Below are positions 1-5,154 of a DNA stretch of 6,514 nucleotides, piece after piece. This DNA is from Betaproteobacteria bacterium UBA931 (lineage in GTDB: Bacteria > Pseudomonadota > Gammaproteobacteria > Burkholderiales > Casimicrobiaceae): positions 5,272 to 11,785 of the forward strand of contig DBDN01000072.1 in the NCBI GenBank assembly GCA_002293615.1, given 5' to 3'. Position 1 is the stretch's first letter. Each line of letters opens with the position of its first letter. The position numbers were made by a program, and so were the translations under genes. Under the pieces are notes generated by a model, which did not search any database, was not told the origin of the DNA, and saw only the letters and a list, made by a program, of their open reading frames with translations.

Positions 1-124
1 CGGCCACAACCGATGCGGTTAACTCTTCTTCTTTCTGTGCGCCGGCATACGCTACCGTTGCCGCGAGCAACAGCAAAGAGAATGTCGTAACGGAAACAAT
101 ACGAGACAGAATACGCGCTATCAT
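1..124 (-). CDS. Exported protein, N-terminus only (possible lytic transglycosylase)
   Basis: Only the first 41 codons lie in the window; the gene runs off the left edge. The ATG at 124-122 begins a clear Sec signal peptide: basic residues at positions 4 and 8 (MIARILSR), a hydrophobic core with SLLLLAATVAYA, and a likely signal peptidase I cut after AYA (about residue 27). The mature start reads GAQKEEELTASVVA. I recall betaproteobacterial SLT-domain lytic transglycosylases downstream of proS with a similar mature N-terminus (a small-residue AGxQKEE-like start), so a periplasmic peptidoglycan-cleaving enzyme is my guess. The catalytic domain is outside the window, so the function is inferred, not seen. 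It starts 10 bp after the proS stop and is probably co-transcribed with proS. No strong Shine-Dalgarno sequence precedes it. Confidence 0.6.
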   Translation of the reverse strand, partial: MIARILSRIVSVTTFSLLLLAATVAYAGAQKEEELTASVVA

Positions 125-134
125 GATCTACTTA

Positions 135-1877
135 TTATGGCGCAATGATTGCGCTTTCGTCATGCTTTTTCTGTAAAAAAACAACTGCATCGCCAAGTGT
201 TACTGCCGTTGATGCGACATCGCGCCGCCCCTGATATTCGACCAATCCTTCCTTGAGATTGCGCTCACCGATGGTAACGCGATGCGGAATGCCGATCAGT
301 TCAAGATCGGCAAACATGGCGCCGGGACGTTCGCCGCGATCATCCAGCAATACATCGAAACCGGCATCAAGCAGCTTTTGATAAAGTGTGTCTGCCGCTT
401 CGCGCACGGCATCGCTGCGGTTGTAAGCAATCGGCGCGATGGCGACAGTAAACGGCGCCATCGCTTGCGGCCAGATAATGCCGCGCTCGTCGTGATGTTG
501 CTCAATGGCGGCGGCGGCAATGCGTGTAATGCCGATTCCATAGCAGCCCATTTCCATGGTTTGCGTTTCGCCTTGCGCATCGAGAAAAGTAGCGCCCATG
601 GTTTTGGCGTACACATTGCCCAGCGCGAAAACGTGGCCAACCTCAATACCGCGTAAAAGATCAAGGGTGCCTTTGCCATCCGGTGAAGAGTCGCCTTTTT
701 GTGCATTGCGGACATCGGCAACGGCATCTGGTTCGCGCACGTCGCGCCCGAAATTAACGCCGCGTAAATGAAAACCTTCTTCGTTGGCGCCGCAGACAAA
801 ATCGCTCATTATCATTACCGAACGATCCACAATCAACGGCATTTCCCTGGGCAGATTGACTGGCCCCAAATAACCCGGTACACAGCCCATCGTCGCGACA
901 ATTTCGGCATCCGTTGCCCAGCGCCAACGAGCGAAATTTTCAAGCTTGCCGACTTTCACTTCATTCATGGAATGATCGCCACGAATCAACAGCATATACA
1001 TTTGCTCGTTACTTTCTTCACCGGCAACCACCATGAGACATTTCACCGTGCGCGTCAGCGGCATTTTCAACAGGTCGGCAACGGCTTCGCAAGTAGTCAT
1101 GCCGGGCGTAGGCACTTTTTCCATGGTTTCCTGAGGCGCGGCACGCGGAGTGCCCGGCGCCAACGCTTCCGCTTTTTCAAGGTTGGCAGCGTAATCCGAG
1201 CCAGGACAATAGGCAATGACATCTTCGCCGGAATCGGCGAGTACCTGGAACTCATGCGATGCCGAACCACCGATCGCGCCGTTATCGGCGGCTACCGCCC
1301 GAAACGCTAAACCGAGCCGAGTGAAGATACGGCCATAAGCGTCGTACATCGATTGGTACGATTTGCGTAAACCATCTTTATCGACATCGAACGAATAAGC
1401 ATCTTTCATGATAAATTCACGCGCGCGCATCACACCGAAACGCGGCCGAATTTCGTCGCGAAACTTGGTTTGTATCTGATAAAGATTCACCGGCAATTGG
1501 CGATAACTGTTTACATCTTTGCGGATGATGTCGGTAATGACCTCTTCGTGTGTTGGCCCGAACAAAAAATCACGCTCATGGCGGTCTTTGATTTTCAAAA
1601 GCTGTGGGCCAAATTTATCCCAGCGTCCGGTTTCCTGCCATAACTCGGCAGGCACCACATTGGGCATCAATAATTCAACTGCACCCGAGTGGTTCATTTC
1701 TTCGCGAACAATATTTTCGATTTTTCGCAGCACACGTAAGCCAAGCGGCATCCAGTTGTAAATACCGGAAGAAACTTTCTTGATGATACCGGCGCGCAAC
1801 ATCAGCGTCTGGCTGATGATTTCGGCTTCGGCCGGCGCTTCTTTAAGCGTGTTCAAATAAAAATGGGAAAGACGCAT
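135..1877 (-). CDS. proS: Prolyl-tRNA synthetase (bacterial type with editing domain)
   Basis: ProRS charges tRNA-Pro with proline in the cytoplasm. The 580-residue product matches the bacterial long form (E. coli about 572) and is collinear with it. Class II motif 2 lies around residues 137-156 (QTKFRDEIRPRFGVMR), preceded by GPTHEEV at 107-113; motif 3 is GCYGIGITRIAAAAIEQ at 444-460. Between motifs 2 and 3 lies the INS (YbaK-like) editing domain, about 224-405, which clears Ala-tRNA-Pro. Its lysine in TRTVKC is residue 279, the same number as the editing-domain lysine of E. coli ProRS. The C-terminal anticodon-binding domain spans about 473-570. The start chosen is the ATG at 1877, because MRLSHFYLNTLKEAPAEAE aligns with the E. 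coli start MRTSQYLLSTLKETPADAE; an in-frame TTG four codons upstream (1889) is possible but less likely. No clear Shine-Dalgarno precedes the ATG. No frameshift or missing motif seen. Confidence 0.97.
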   Translation of the reverse strand: MRLSHFYLNTLKEAPAEAEIISQTLMLRAGIIKKVSSGIYNWMPLGLRVLRKIENIVREEMNHSGAVELLMPNVVPAELWQETGRWDKFGPQLLKIKDRHERDFLFGPTHEEVITDIIRKDVNSYRQLPVNLYQIQTKFRDEIRPRFGVMRAREFIMKDAYSFDVDKDGLRKSYQSMYDAYGRIFTRLGLAFRAVAADNGAIGGSASHEFQVLADSGEDVIAYCPGSDYAANLEKAEALAPGTPRAAPQETMEKVPTPGMTTCEAVADLLKMPLTRTVKCLMVVAGEESNEQMYMLLIRGDHSMNEVKVGKLENFARWRWATDAEIVATMGCVPGYLGPVNLPREMPLIVDRSVMIMSDFVCGANEEGFHLRGVNFGRDVREPDAVADVRNAQKGDSSPDGKGTLDLLRGIEVGHVFALGNVYAKTMGATFLDAQGETQTMEMGCYGIGITRIAAAAIEQHHDERGIIWPQAMAPFTVAIAPIAYNRSDAVREAADTLYQKLLDAGFDVLLDDRGERPGAMFADLELIGIPHRVTIGERNLKEGLVEYQGRRDVASTAVTLGDAVVFLQKKHDESAIIAP

Positions 1878-1912
1878 GGTAATAAGCAAGAATATTTATT
1901 TTTAAGCGTCGT

Positions 1913-1941
1913 ATTGTAATCGTTTCGGTGTATTTTTGATG
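1913..1941 (-). promoter_or_regulatory. Weak candidate sigma-70 promoter for proS
   Basis: On the minus strand a TACAAT hexamer (1918-1913) fits a -10 box and would give a leader of about 30 nt before the proS ATG. The -35 region is poor: CATCAA at 17-bp spacing, and nothing better at 16 or 18 bp. The call rests mostly on the -10 box and its position. Confidence 0.25.
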
Positions 1942-2033
1942 AGAGTGCGGCTCTATTTGAGTTTTCTCGGCGGTTTGCAGCAAATTACCATCCAACACAG
2001 AAAAGCAAGGTAGAAACCTGCGGCGTTTTTCGT

Positions 2034-2063
2034 TTTACCTTAAATTTATCTATGCTATATAAT
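2034..2063 (+). promoter_or_regulatory. Sigma-70 promoter for the P-II gene
   Basis: TTTACC (2034-2039) is a 4/6 match to the -35 box. A perfect TATAAT (2058-2063) follows after an 18-bp spacer, inside an AT-rich stretch. Transcription would start near 2070, giving a leader of about 33 nt. I looked for the sigma-54 GG-N10-GC signature common at nitrogen-regulated glnK promoters and did not find one between 1890 and 2102, so this gene appears to use the housekeeping sigma factor. Confidence 0.6.
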
Positions 2064-2090
2064 TAGCAATATCCTGCCAAATGTCTTGAT

Positions 2091-2095
2091 AAGGA
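2091..2095 (+). promoter_or_regulatory. Ribosome binding site of the P-II gene
   Basis: AAGGA lies 7 nt before the ATG at 2103, a standard Shine-Dalgarno spacing, and supports this start codon. Confidence 0.75.
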
Positions 2096-2102
2096 ATGCT
2101 TT

Positions 2103-2441
2103 ATGAAATATCTGATTGCAGTTATTAAGCCCTTCAAACTCGACGAAGTACGCGAGGAACTATCGGCCATAGGCGTGCAGGGCATCACTGTGACCGAAGC
2201 CAAAGGTTTTGGGCGACAAAAAGGGCATACCGAACTGTACCGCGGCGCGGAATATGCGGTCGATTTCTTGCCCAAGGTAAAAATTGAGGCAGCCATTCCT
2301 GACGCGTTATTGGAAAGAGCGATAGAAGCTATCGAAAAAGCTGCCAATACAGGCAAGATCGGTGACGGCAAAATTTTTGTTTTAGATCTGCTTCATGTGC
2401 GCAGAATTCGTACCGGCGAAGTCGACGAAGCTGCTATTTAA
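2103..2441 (+). CDS. P-II family nitrogen regulatory protein (GlnB/GlnK type)
   Basis: P-II proteins are cytoplasmic homotrimers that sense 2-oxoglutarate, ATP/ADP and, through uridylylation, glutamine; they act on GlnE, NtrB and the ammonium channel AmtB. The 112-residue length is exactly that of the family. The N-terminal strand is IKPFKLDEVREEL. The T-loop reads KGFGRQKGHTELYRGAEY, with Tyr51 as the expected uridylylation site and Tyr46 also present. The B-loop TGKIGDGKIFV (83-93) and the C-terminal RIRTGEVDEAAI are intact. It mixes paralogue traits: the start MKYLIAVIKPF and IGVQGITVTE are closer to GlnK, while Asp54 (YAVDFLPK) is GlnB-like, so I give no symbol. The segment DLLHVRRIRTG is a slightly unusual C-terminal variant. 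No amtB, glnA or ntr gene follows; the gene stands alone with its own promoter. Confidence 0.95.
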   Translation: MKYLIAVIKPFKLDEVREELSAIGVQGITVTEAKGFGRQKGHTELYRGAEYAVDFLPKVKIEAAIPDALLERAIEAIEKAANTGKIGDGKIFVLDLLHVRRIRTGEVDEAAI

Positions 2442-2455
2442 ATGTCAAGACTGAG

Positions 2456-2492
2456 TAGAAATGTCCGCATCCCAGCTAAATAGAAACGTCCG
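2456..2492 (+). repeat. Pair of 12-bp direct repeats, possible insertion-sequence end remnant
   Basis: TAGAAATGTCCG (2456-2467) and TAGAAACGTCCG (2481-2492) are identical but for one base and begin 25 bp apart. They lie in non-coding DNA that begins with TGTCAAG at 2443, directly after the P-II stop codon. Tandem subterminal repeats of this kind often mark transposase binding sites near insertion-sequence ends, and a decayed transposase lies about 1 kb downstream. I did not find an inverted copy of TGTCAAG at the other side, so the link is inference. Confidence 0.45.
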
Positions 2493-2524
2493 GTTTTGAT
2501 TACTTCTCCAAATAGATTCATTAC

Positions 2525-2553
2525 TTGACAAACGCGTTATGAATATGTGTAAT
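2525..2553 (+). promoter_or_regulatory. Strong sigma-70 promoter of the toxin-antitoxin operon
   Basis: A perfect -35 box TTGACA (2525-2530) is followed after exactly 17 bp by TGTAAT (2548-2553), a 5/6 match to the -10 box. The transcript would start near 2560 and run about 28 nt to the antitoxin ATG. The -10 box and start point overlap the operator-like repeats, as expected for an autorepressed toxin-antitoxin operon. Confidence 0.8.
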
Positions 2554-2573
2554 ACAAGAAATACAAGTATTAC
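2549..2573. promoter_or_regulatory. Operator-like repeat cluster for antitoxin autorepression
   Basis: Several symmetries overlap in 25 bp. GTAATAC (2549-2555) and GTATTAC (2567-2573) form a perfect 7-bp inverted repeat with an 11-bp spacer. AATACAAG occurs twice as a direct repeat (2551-2558 and 2560-2567), 9 bp apart. AATAC-AA-GTATT (2560-2571) is a short palindrome. Ribbon-helix-helix antitoxins bind short repeated boxes of this kind as paired dimers. The cluster covers the -10 box and predicted start point, so binding would block RNA polymerase. Binding itself is inferred. Confidence 0.65.
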
Positions 2574-2587
2574 GAAAGAAGAGAATA

Positions 2588-2815
2588 ATGACAATATCAA
2601 TAAGATTGGCTCCCGACATAGAAGAAAGGCTCGGATTTCTGGCCCAAAAAACCGGTCGTACGAAGTCGTTTTACCTGCGAGAGGTTATCGAGCAGGGCCT
2701 TGAAGATATTGAGGATTATTACCTTGCTGCAGATACGCTAGAACGAGTGCGTAGTGGGCGCGAGAAAACTTATTCTTCGACGGAAGTGAGAAAAGATCTT
2801 GATCTGGACGATTGA
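2588..2815 (+). CDS. RelB-type ribbon-helix-helix antitoxin
   Basis: This 75-residue protein is the antitoxin of a type II pair: it neutralises the toxin encoded next to it and most likely represses its own promoter. The N-terminus TISIRLAPDIEERL forms the expected DNA-binding beta strand and first helix. The second helix follows in TKSFYLREVIEQGLEDIED (residues 25-43), where KSFYLREV is a family signature. The C-terminal half (LERVRSGREKTYSSTEVRKDLDLDD) is charged and probably wraps the toxin. A purine-rich AGAAGAG (2577-2583) lies 4 nt before the ATG. The gene ends 17 bp inside the toxin gene, a typical coupled arrangement. Family (RelB, DUF6290-like) is recognised by eye; the exact subfamily is uncertain. 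Confidence 0.9.
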   Translation: MTISIRLAPDIEERLGFLAQKTGRTKSFYLREVIEQGLEDIEDYYLAADTLERVRSGREKTYSSTEVRKDLDLDD

Positions 2816-3065
2816 GTATGCTGCTTCCGTGCGCAAGCAACTTCGCCAGCTCGATAAACAGGTTACGCGCCGGATTCTGGACTACATGGATACGCGGGTA
2901 GCTACAAATCCCGATCCTCGTAAACTTGGGAAAGCCCTTTCCGGTCCGCTTGGGGAATTCTGGCGTTATCGGGTCGGCGAATACCGAGTGGTTTGTAATA
3001 TCTACGATGATTCGTTATTAGTGCTGGTAGTAAAGCTGGGAAAGAGAAGTGATGTTTATTCGTAA
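2799..3065 (+). CDS. RelE/ParE superfamily toxin
   Basis: This 88-residue basic protein belongs to the RelE/ParE fold. RelE-type members cleave mRNA in the ribosomal A site; ParE-type members inhibit gyrase. The start is taken as TTG at 2799 because it gives the family's usual opening M-x-W-T-I-E; the run GGAAGTGAG (2782-2790) lies 8 nt upstream as a good Shine-Dalgarno. The core LGKALSGPLGEFWRYRVGEYRVVCNI (43-68) and the end LVVKLGKRSDVYS carry the conserved basic and aromatic residues: Arg56, Arg58, Arg63, Lys79, Arg83 and Tyr87. These resemble the catalytic set of RelE (Arg61, Arg81, Tyr87 in E. coli), so ribosome-dependent mRNA cleavage is more likely than gyrase poisoning; this is inference. 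Reading frame intact. The non-ATG start and overlap with the antitoxin gene would keep toxin yield below antitoxin. Confidence 0.9.
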   Translation: MIWTIEYAASVRKQLRQLDKQVTRRILDYMDTRVATNPDPRKLGKALSGPLGEFWRYRVGEYRVVCNIYDDSLLVLVVKLGKRSDVYS

Positions 3066-3088
3066 TAGGAAGTGAAATATCTTTCATA

Positions 3089-3541
3089 GTGTATAAGGGC
3101 AAGCAATGTATATCAGACAAGGAATCAGTGTTCAGTGTTGGAAATTTGCGTCTGGACTTGGAAAATTACCGCCATGGGAAACAAGCAAATCAGAAAAATG
3201 CCCGAGACGCAATTATCGCCGAGCAGGGAAAAAAACTGGTTAAGCTTGCGCTTGCGGAAGATATCGCTCCAATGGTTATAGATGCTGAAGATGGAAACCA
3301 GAATTTTATTGTTGTCGAAGGGAATCGGCGCTTAGCAGCAATCGCCGGATTTGTCGGTCCGTCAGTCCCACAAGCGTTCGGCAGCCAAATTGGGGCGAAG
3401 ATTGCCGTCCACAACGGCCTGAATTGTCTTCAATCGATCAATTTCACGCATGCGCACAGTAATGATCTCCGTTTTAATCATCGAAATGCTCCTAAAGGAA
3501 TAAGTGGCGGACGGGAAGCGCTACAAAACAACTTCGTATAA
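3089..3541 (+). pseudogene. Broken ParB/Srx-like N-terminal domain gene running into transposase antisense
   Basis: Open frame of 150 codons from GTG (3089) to TAA (3539-3541), but only about the first 85 codons look like a protein family. VGNLRLDLENYRHGKQ (18-32), DAIIAEQGKKLVKLA (40-54), MVIDAEDGNQNFIV (62-75) and EGNRRLAAI (77-85) match the ParB/Srx N-terminal fold of phage- and island-type proteins, where E-G-N-R-R-L is the nucleotide-binding signature. From about 3344 on, the frame is the reverse complement of a decayed transposase, so the C-terminal 65 residues are not native. The segment LALAEDIA-PMVID also seems to lack 8-10 residues usually present between these blocks, suggesting a small internal deletion. 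It starts 23 bp after the toxin gene. Relatives are several hundred residues long, so this is most likely non-functional. Confidence 0.7.
3331..3493 (-). mobile_element. 5' remnant of an ISNCY-like transposase gene
   Basis: On the minus strand, ATG at 3481 is preceded by AGGAG (3493-3489) at 7-nt spacing and opens a 39-codon frame ending at TGA (3364-3362). The peptide contains MREIDRLKTIQAVVDGNL followed by RPNLAAERL. This matches, from memory, the helix-turn-helix start of ISNCY-type transposases (M-x-E-x-D-R-L-K-x-I-Q-A-x-x-D-G ... A-A-E-R-L-G-L). Past a frameshift at 3369-3370 (two extra bases or one lost), the next frame continues the same motif as GLTDRQIRRLLL down to about 3331. The rest of the transposase, normally several hundred residues with a DDE integrase core, is missing. 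The remnant is fused to the ParB-like gene on the opposite strand. Confidence 0.72.
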
Positions 3542-3561
3542 TTTATATTATGTCAAATTAA
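3528..3561 (+). other. loxP-like sequence
   Basis: Left arm ACAACTTCGTATA (3528-3540) matches 12 of 13 bases of the P1 loxP arm ATAACTTCGTATA. The next 8 bases, ATTTATAT, match the loxP spacer ATGTATGC at 5 of 8. The right arm TATGTCAAATTAA matches TATACGAAGTTAT at 8 of 13. Within it, ATAAT (3538-3542) and ATTAT (3547-3551) form a small AT-rich inverted repeat. It sits at the outer end of the transposase remnant. It may be chance, part of an insertion-sequence end, or a relic recombination site; no Cre-like gene is in the window. Confidence 0.25.
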
Positions 3562-3568
3562 ACGGGCA

Positions 3569-3598
3569 GCCAAAATAATGTTTACATCATTGCTTGGC
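3569..3598 (-). terminator. Imperfect hairpin after the ankyrin gene, possible terminator
   Basis: GCCAA (3569-3573) pairs with TTGGC (3594-3598), and AATAATGT (3574-3581) pairs with ACATCATT (3584-3591), with a 2-nt apical gap and a 2-nt GC bulge at 3592-3593. As minus-strand RNA the single mismatch becomes a G-U pair, so the fold favours that strand. It lies 33 bp past the ankyrin stop codon. No long U-tract follows directly, so intrinsic termination would be weak. It could instead be a palindrome belonging to a mobile-element end. Confidence 0.35.
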
Positions 3599-3631
3599 AT
3601 TTCCGCTCCCAGTGACTATTTCCGATACCGC

Positions 3632-4339
3632 CTATTTCTTCACTGCTTGTCGCAAGGTATTGCGAATTTCTTCGTTATCGCCCTTATTTGCCCAGTCCTC
3701 GGCCGACGCGCCGTCATCGTTGCGTAAACTCACGTCTGCACCAAGCCGGATTAGAAGCTTTACGGTCGACGGATAACTCTGTCGTGCTGCCATCATTAAA
3801 GGCGTCGTGCCGTTGGGTGCACGAGCATCAAGATCAGCGAGATAGTCAAACAGAATTTCGACGATCTCGTCGTTACCACCAGTCGCGGCATAGTGCATAG
3901 GCGTCCAGCCTTTCCGGTTGACCTCGGCGCCGTGTTTTATCAGCTGTTCGACGATGCGTCGATGCCCTGCCAGCGCGGCAATCATTAGTGGTGTATCACC
4001 ATACACGCTGGGTTTATTGACCTTTGCGCCTCCGGCAATCAGCGCATCAATCACATCCGGATTAGCCGCTCGCACGGCGACCATCAATGCGGTTTCGCCA
4101 TTGCGGTCAGTCAACTCAGGATCAACACCTTTAGAGATAAGGGAACGAATTTCATTGACACGGTTTTCTTGAACGGCTTTGAAGAATTGTTCGTAAGTAT
4201 CGTTTTTCTGTTGCTCAATGGCTTTTGCGCGCACTTCTTTTGCTTCTCGCCGTTGCAATACCTCGTCGTACGGTGGCGCTGCGCAGGCTGTCATGGGGAA
4301 TATGGCAAGAACCCCAAAAAATATTGCTCTTTTAAACAT
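3632..4339 (-). CDS. Exported ankyrin-repeat protein
   Basis: A 235-residue protein with an N-terminal signal (MFKRAIFFGVLAIFPMTACAAPPY). Cleavage could be by signal peptidase I near ACAA, or Cys19 in MTAC could act as a weak lipobox; the protein is thus periplasmic or lipid-anchored. A charged helical linker (about 25-48) is followed by five ankyrin repeats: about 50-79, 80-112, 114-142, 144-176 and 177-209. Examples are GETALMVAVRAANPDVIDALIAGG and GTTPLMMAARQSYPSTVKLL. A degenerate capping repeat covers 210-231. The turn between repeats 3 and 4 (GAEVNRKGWTP) is a few residues short. Ankyrin repeats bind proteins; the partner is unknown. The ATG lies inside the end of ycfH (8-bp overlap), with AAGG about 8 nt upstream, so translation is probably coupled. 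It is likely the last gene of the holB-pilZ-ycfH unit. Confidence 0.9.
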   Translation of the reverse strand: MFKRAIFFGVLAIFPMTACAAPPYDEVLQRREAKEVRAKAIEQQKNDTYEQFFKAVQENRVNEIRSLISKGVDPELTDRNGETALMVAVRAANPDVIDALIAGGAKVNKPSVYGDTPLMIAALAGHRRIVEQLIKHGAEVNRKGWTPMHYAATGGNDEIVEILFDYLADLDARAPNGTTPLMMAARQSYPSTVKLLIRLGADVSLRNDDGASAEDWANKGDNEEIRNTLRQAVKK

Positions 4340-5135
4340 TTAACATACCTTCAAAAGTCGGCTTTGAAATATTGCATTGAAATAATCGAAAAAAATTCTC
4401 GCTGGTGATGCGCCCGATTTCCTTAGTTGTTGTTTTACGCAAACGCGCCAGTTCTTCGGCAACGTAGACTACCCAAGCAGGTGAATTCGGGTATTTTCCG
4501 CGATATGGTACGGGCGCCAAGAATGGGCTATCGGTTTCGATCAACATCCGATCTTCGGGCATTTTCATCGCTACCTCTTTGATTTTTCCGGCGTTTTTGT
4601 ACGTGACGATACCCGAAAAAGAAATGTAAAAACCGAGATCAAGCGCCCGCCGGGCAGTTTGCCAATCACCGGTAAAACAGTGCATTACCCCGCCCGTTTC
4701 CCATGCTTTTTCTTCGCGCAGAATTTGTATCGTATCTTCGGCAGCATCACGGGTGTGAACAATCAGGGGTTTTTTGGCAAGATGCGCGGCATGAATATGG
4801 TTACGGAAGCGTTTACGCTGCCATTCCGCTTTTTCCGGCACATGGTAATAGTCCAGACCGGTTTCGCCGACAGCGACAATTTTTGGATTTGTGGCATGCA
4901 TCGCTAATTCTTCGGCGGATGTTTCCGGCGCGTCACAATTTTCGGGGTGAAGCCCAACACTGGCAAAAATGTTTTTATAATTTTTAATTAAATCAATTAA
5001 TTGCGAAATATATCTCGGGTCAACATTAACTGTTAATGCATAGTTAACTTCATTTATTCGCATCGCGGCAAGCACTTCATCCAGATGTGCGGCAAGCTCG
5101 GGAAAATCAAGATGGCAGTGCGAATCGACAAACAT
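4332..5135 (-). CDS. ycfH: TatD-family metal-dependent hydrolase, YcfH type
   Basis: TatD-family enzymes are TIM-barrel, divalent-metal deoxyribonucleases (3'-5' exonuclease activity is known for E. coli TatD; substrates of YcfH are less settled). The product has 267 residues, like E. coli YcfH (265). All metal ligands are visible: His6 and His8 (DSHCHLDF), Glu91 (GETGLDYY), His127 (PLIVHTRDA), His152 (MHCFTG) and Asp202 (ETDSPFLAPVPYRGK). Phrases such as LDLGFYISFSGIVTYKNA and the position after holB favour YcfH over TatD proper, which sits with tatABC. The start chosen is the ATG at 5135 (MFVDSHCHLDF), the family's usual beginning. The frame stays open 42 codons upstream, but that stretch lies inside pilZ and reads as basic filler. 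It begins 19 bp after the pilZ stop with no obvious Shine-Dalgarno, and its stop overlaps the ankyrin ATG. Confidence 0.95.
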   Translation of the reverse strand: MFVDSHCHLDFPELAAHLDEVLAAMRINEVNYALTVNVDPRYISQLIDLIKNYKNIFASVGLHPENCDAPETSAEELAMHATNPKIVAVGETGLDYYHVPEKAEWQRKRFRNHIHAAHLAKKPLIVHTRDAAEDTIQILREEKAWETGGVMHCFTGDWQTARRALDLGFYISFSGIVTYKNAGKIKEVAMKMPEDRMLIETDSPFLAPVPYRGKYPNSPAWVVYVAEELARLRKTTTKEIGRITSENFFRLFQCNISKPTFEGMLNV

Positions 5136-5154
5136 GCGAAAGCAGGAAGAAAGT

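Noticed and set aside
768..1310. Plus-strand open frame of 180 codons
   Set aside because: It lies wholly inside proS on the other strand, which has full family similarity; the frame's product has no recognisable motif and reflects codon bias of the real gene.
1890..2102. Sigma-54 promoter before the P-II gene
   Set aside because: No GG-N10-GC pair with the right flanks was found; the short palindrome TTTGCAGCAAA (1974-1984) is too small to call an NtrC site.
2063..2371. Minus-strand open frame of 102 codons
   Set aside because: It is antisense to the P-II gene, whose protein is clearly conserved.
2549..2573. CRISPR-like repeats
   Set aside because: The AATACAAG copies are too short, only two in number, and fit an operator at a promoter far better.
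2902..3120. Minus-strand open frame of 72 codons
   Set aside because: It is antisense to the toxin gene and has no family features.
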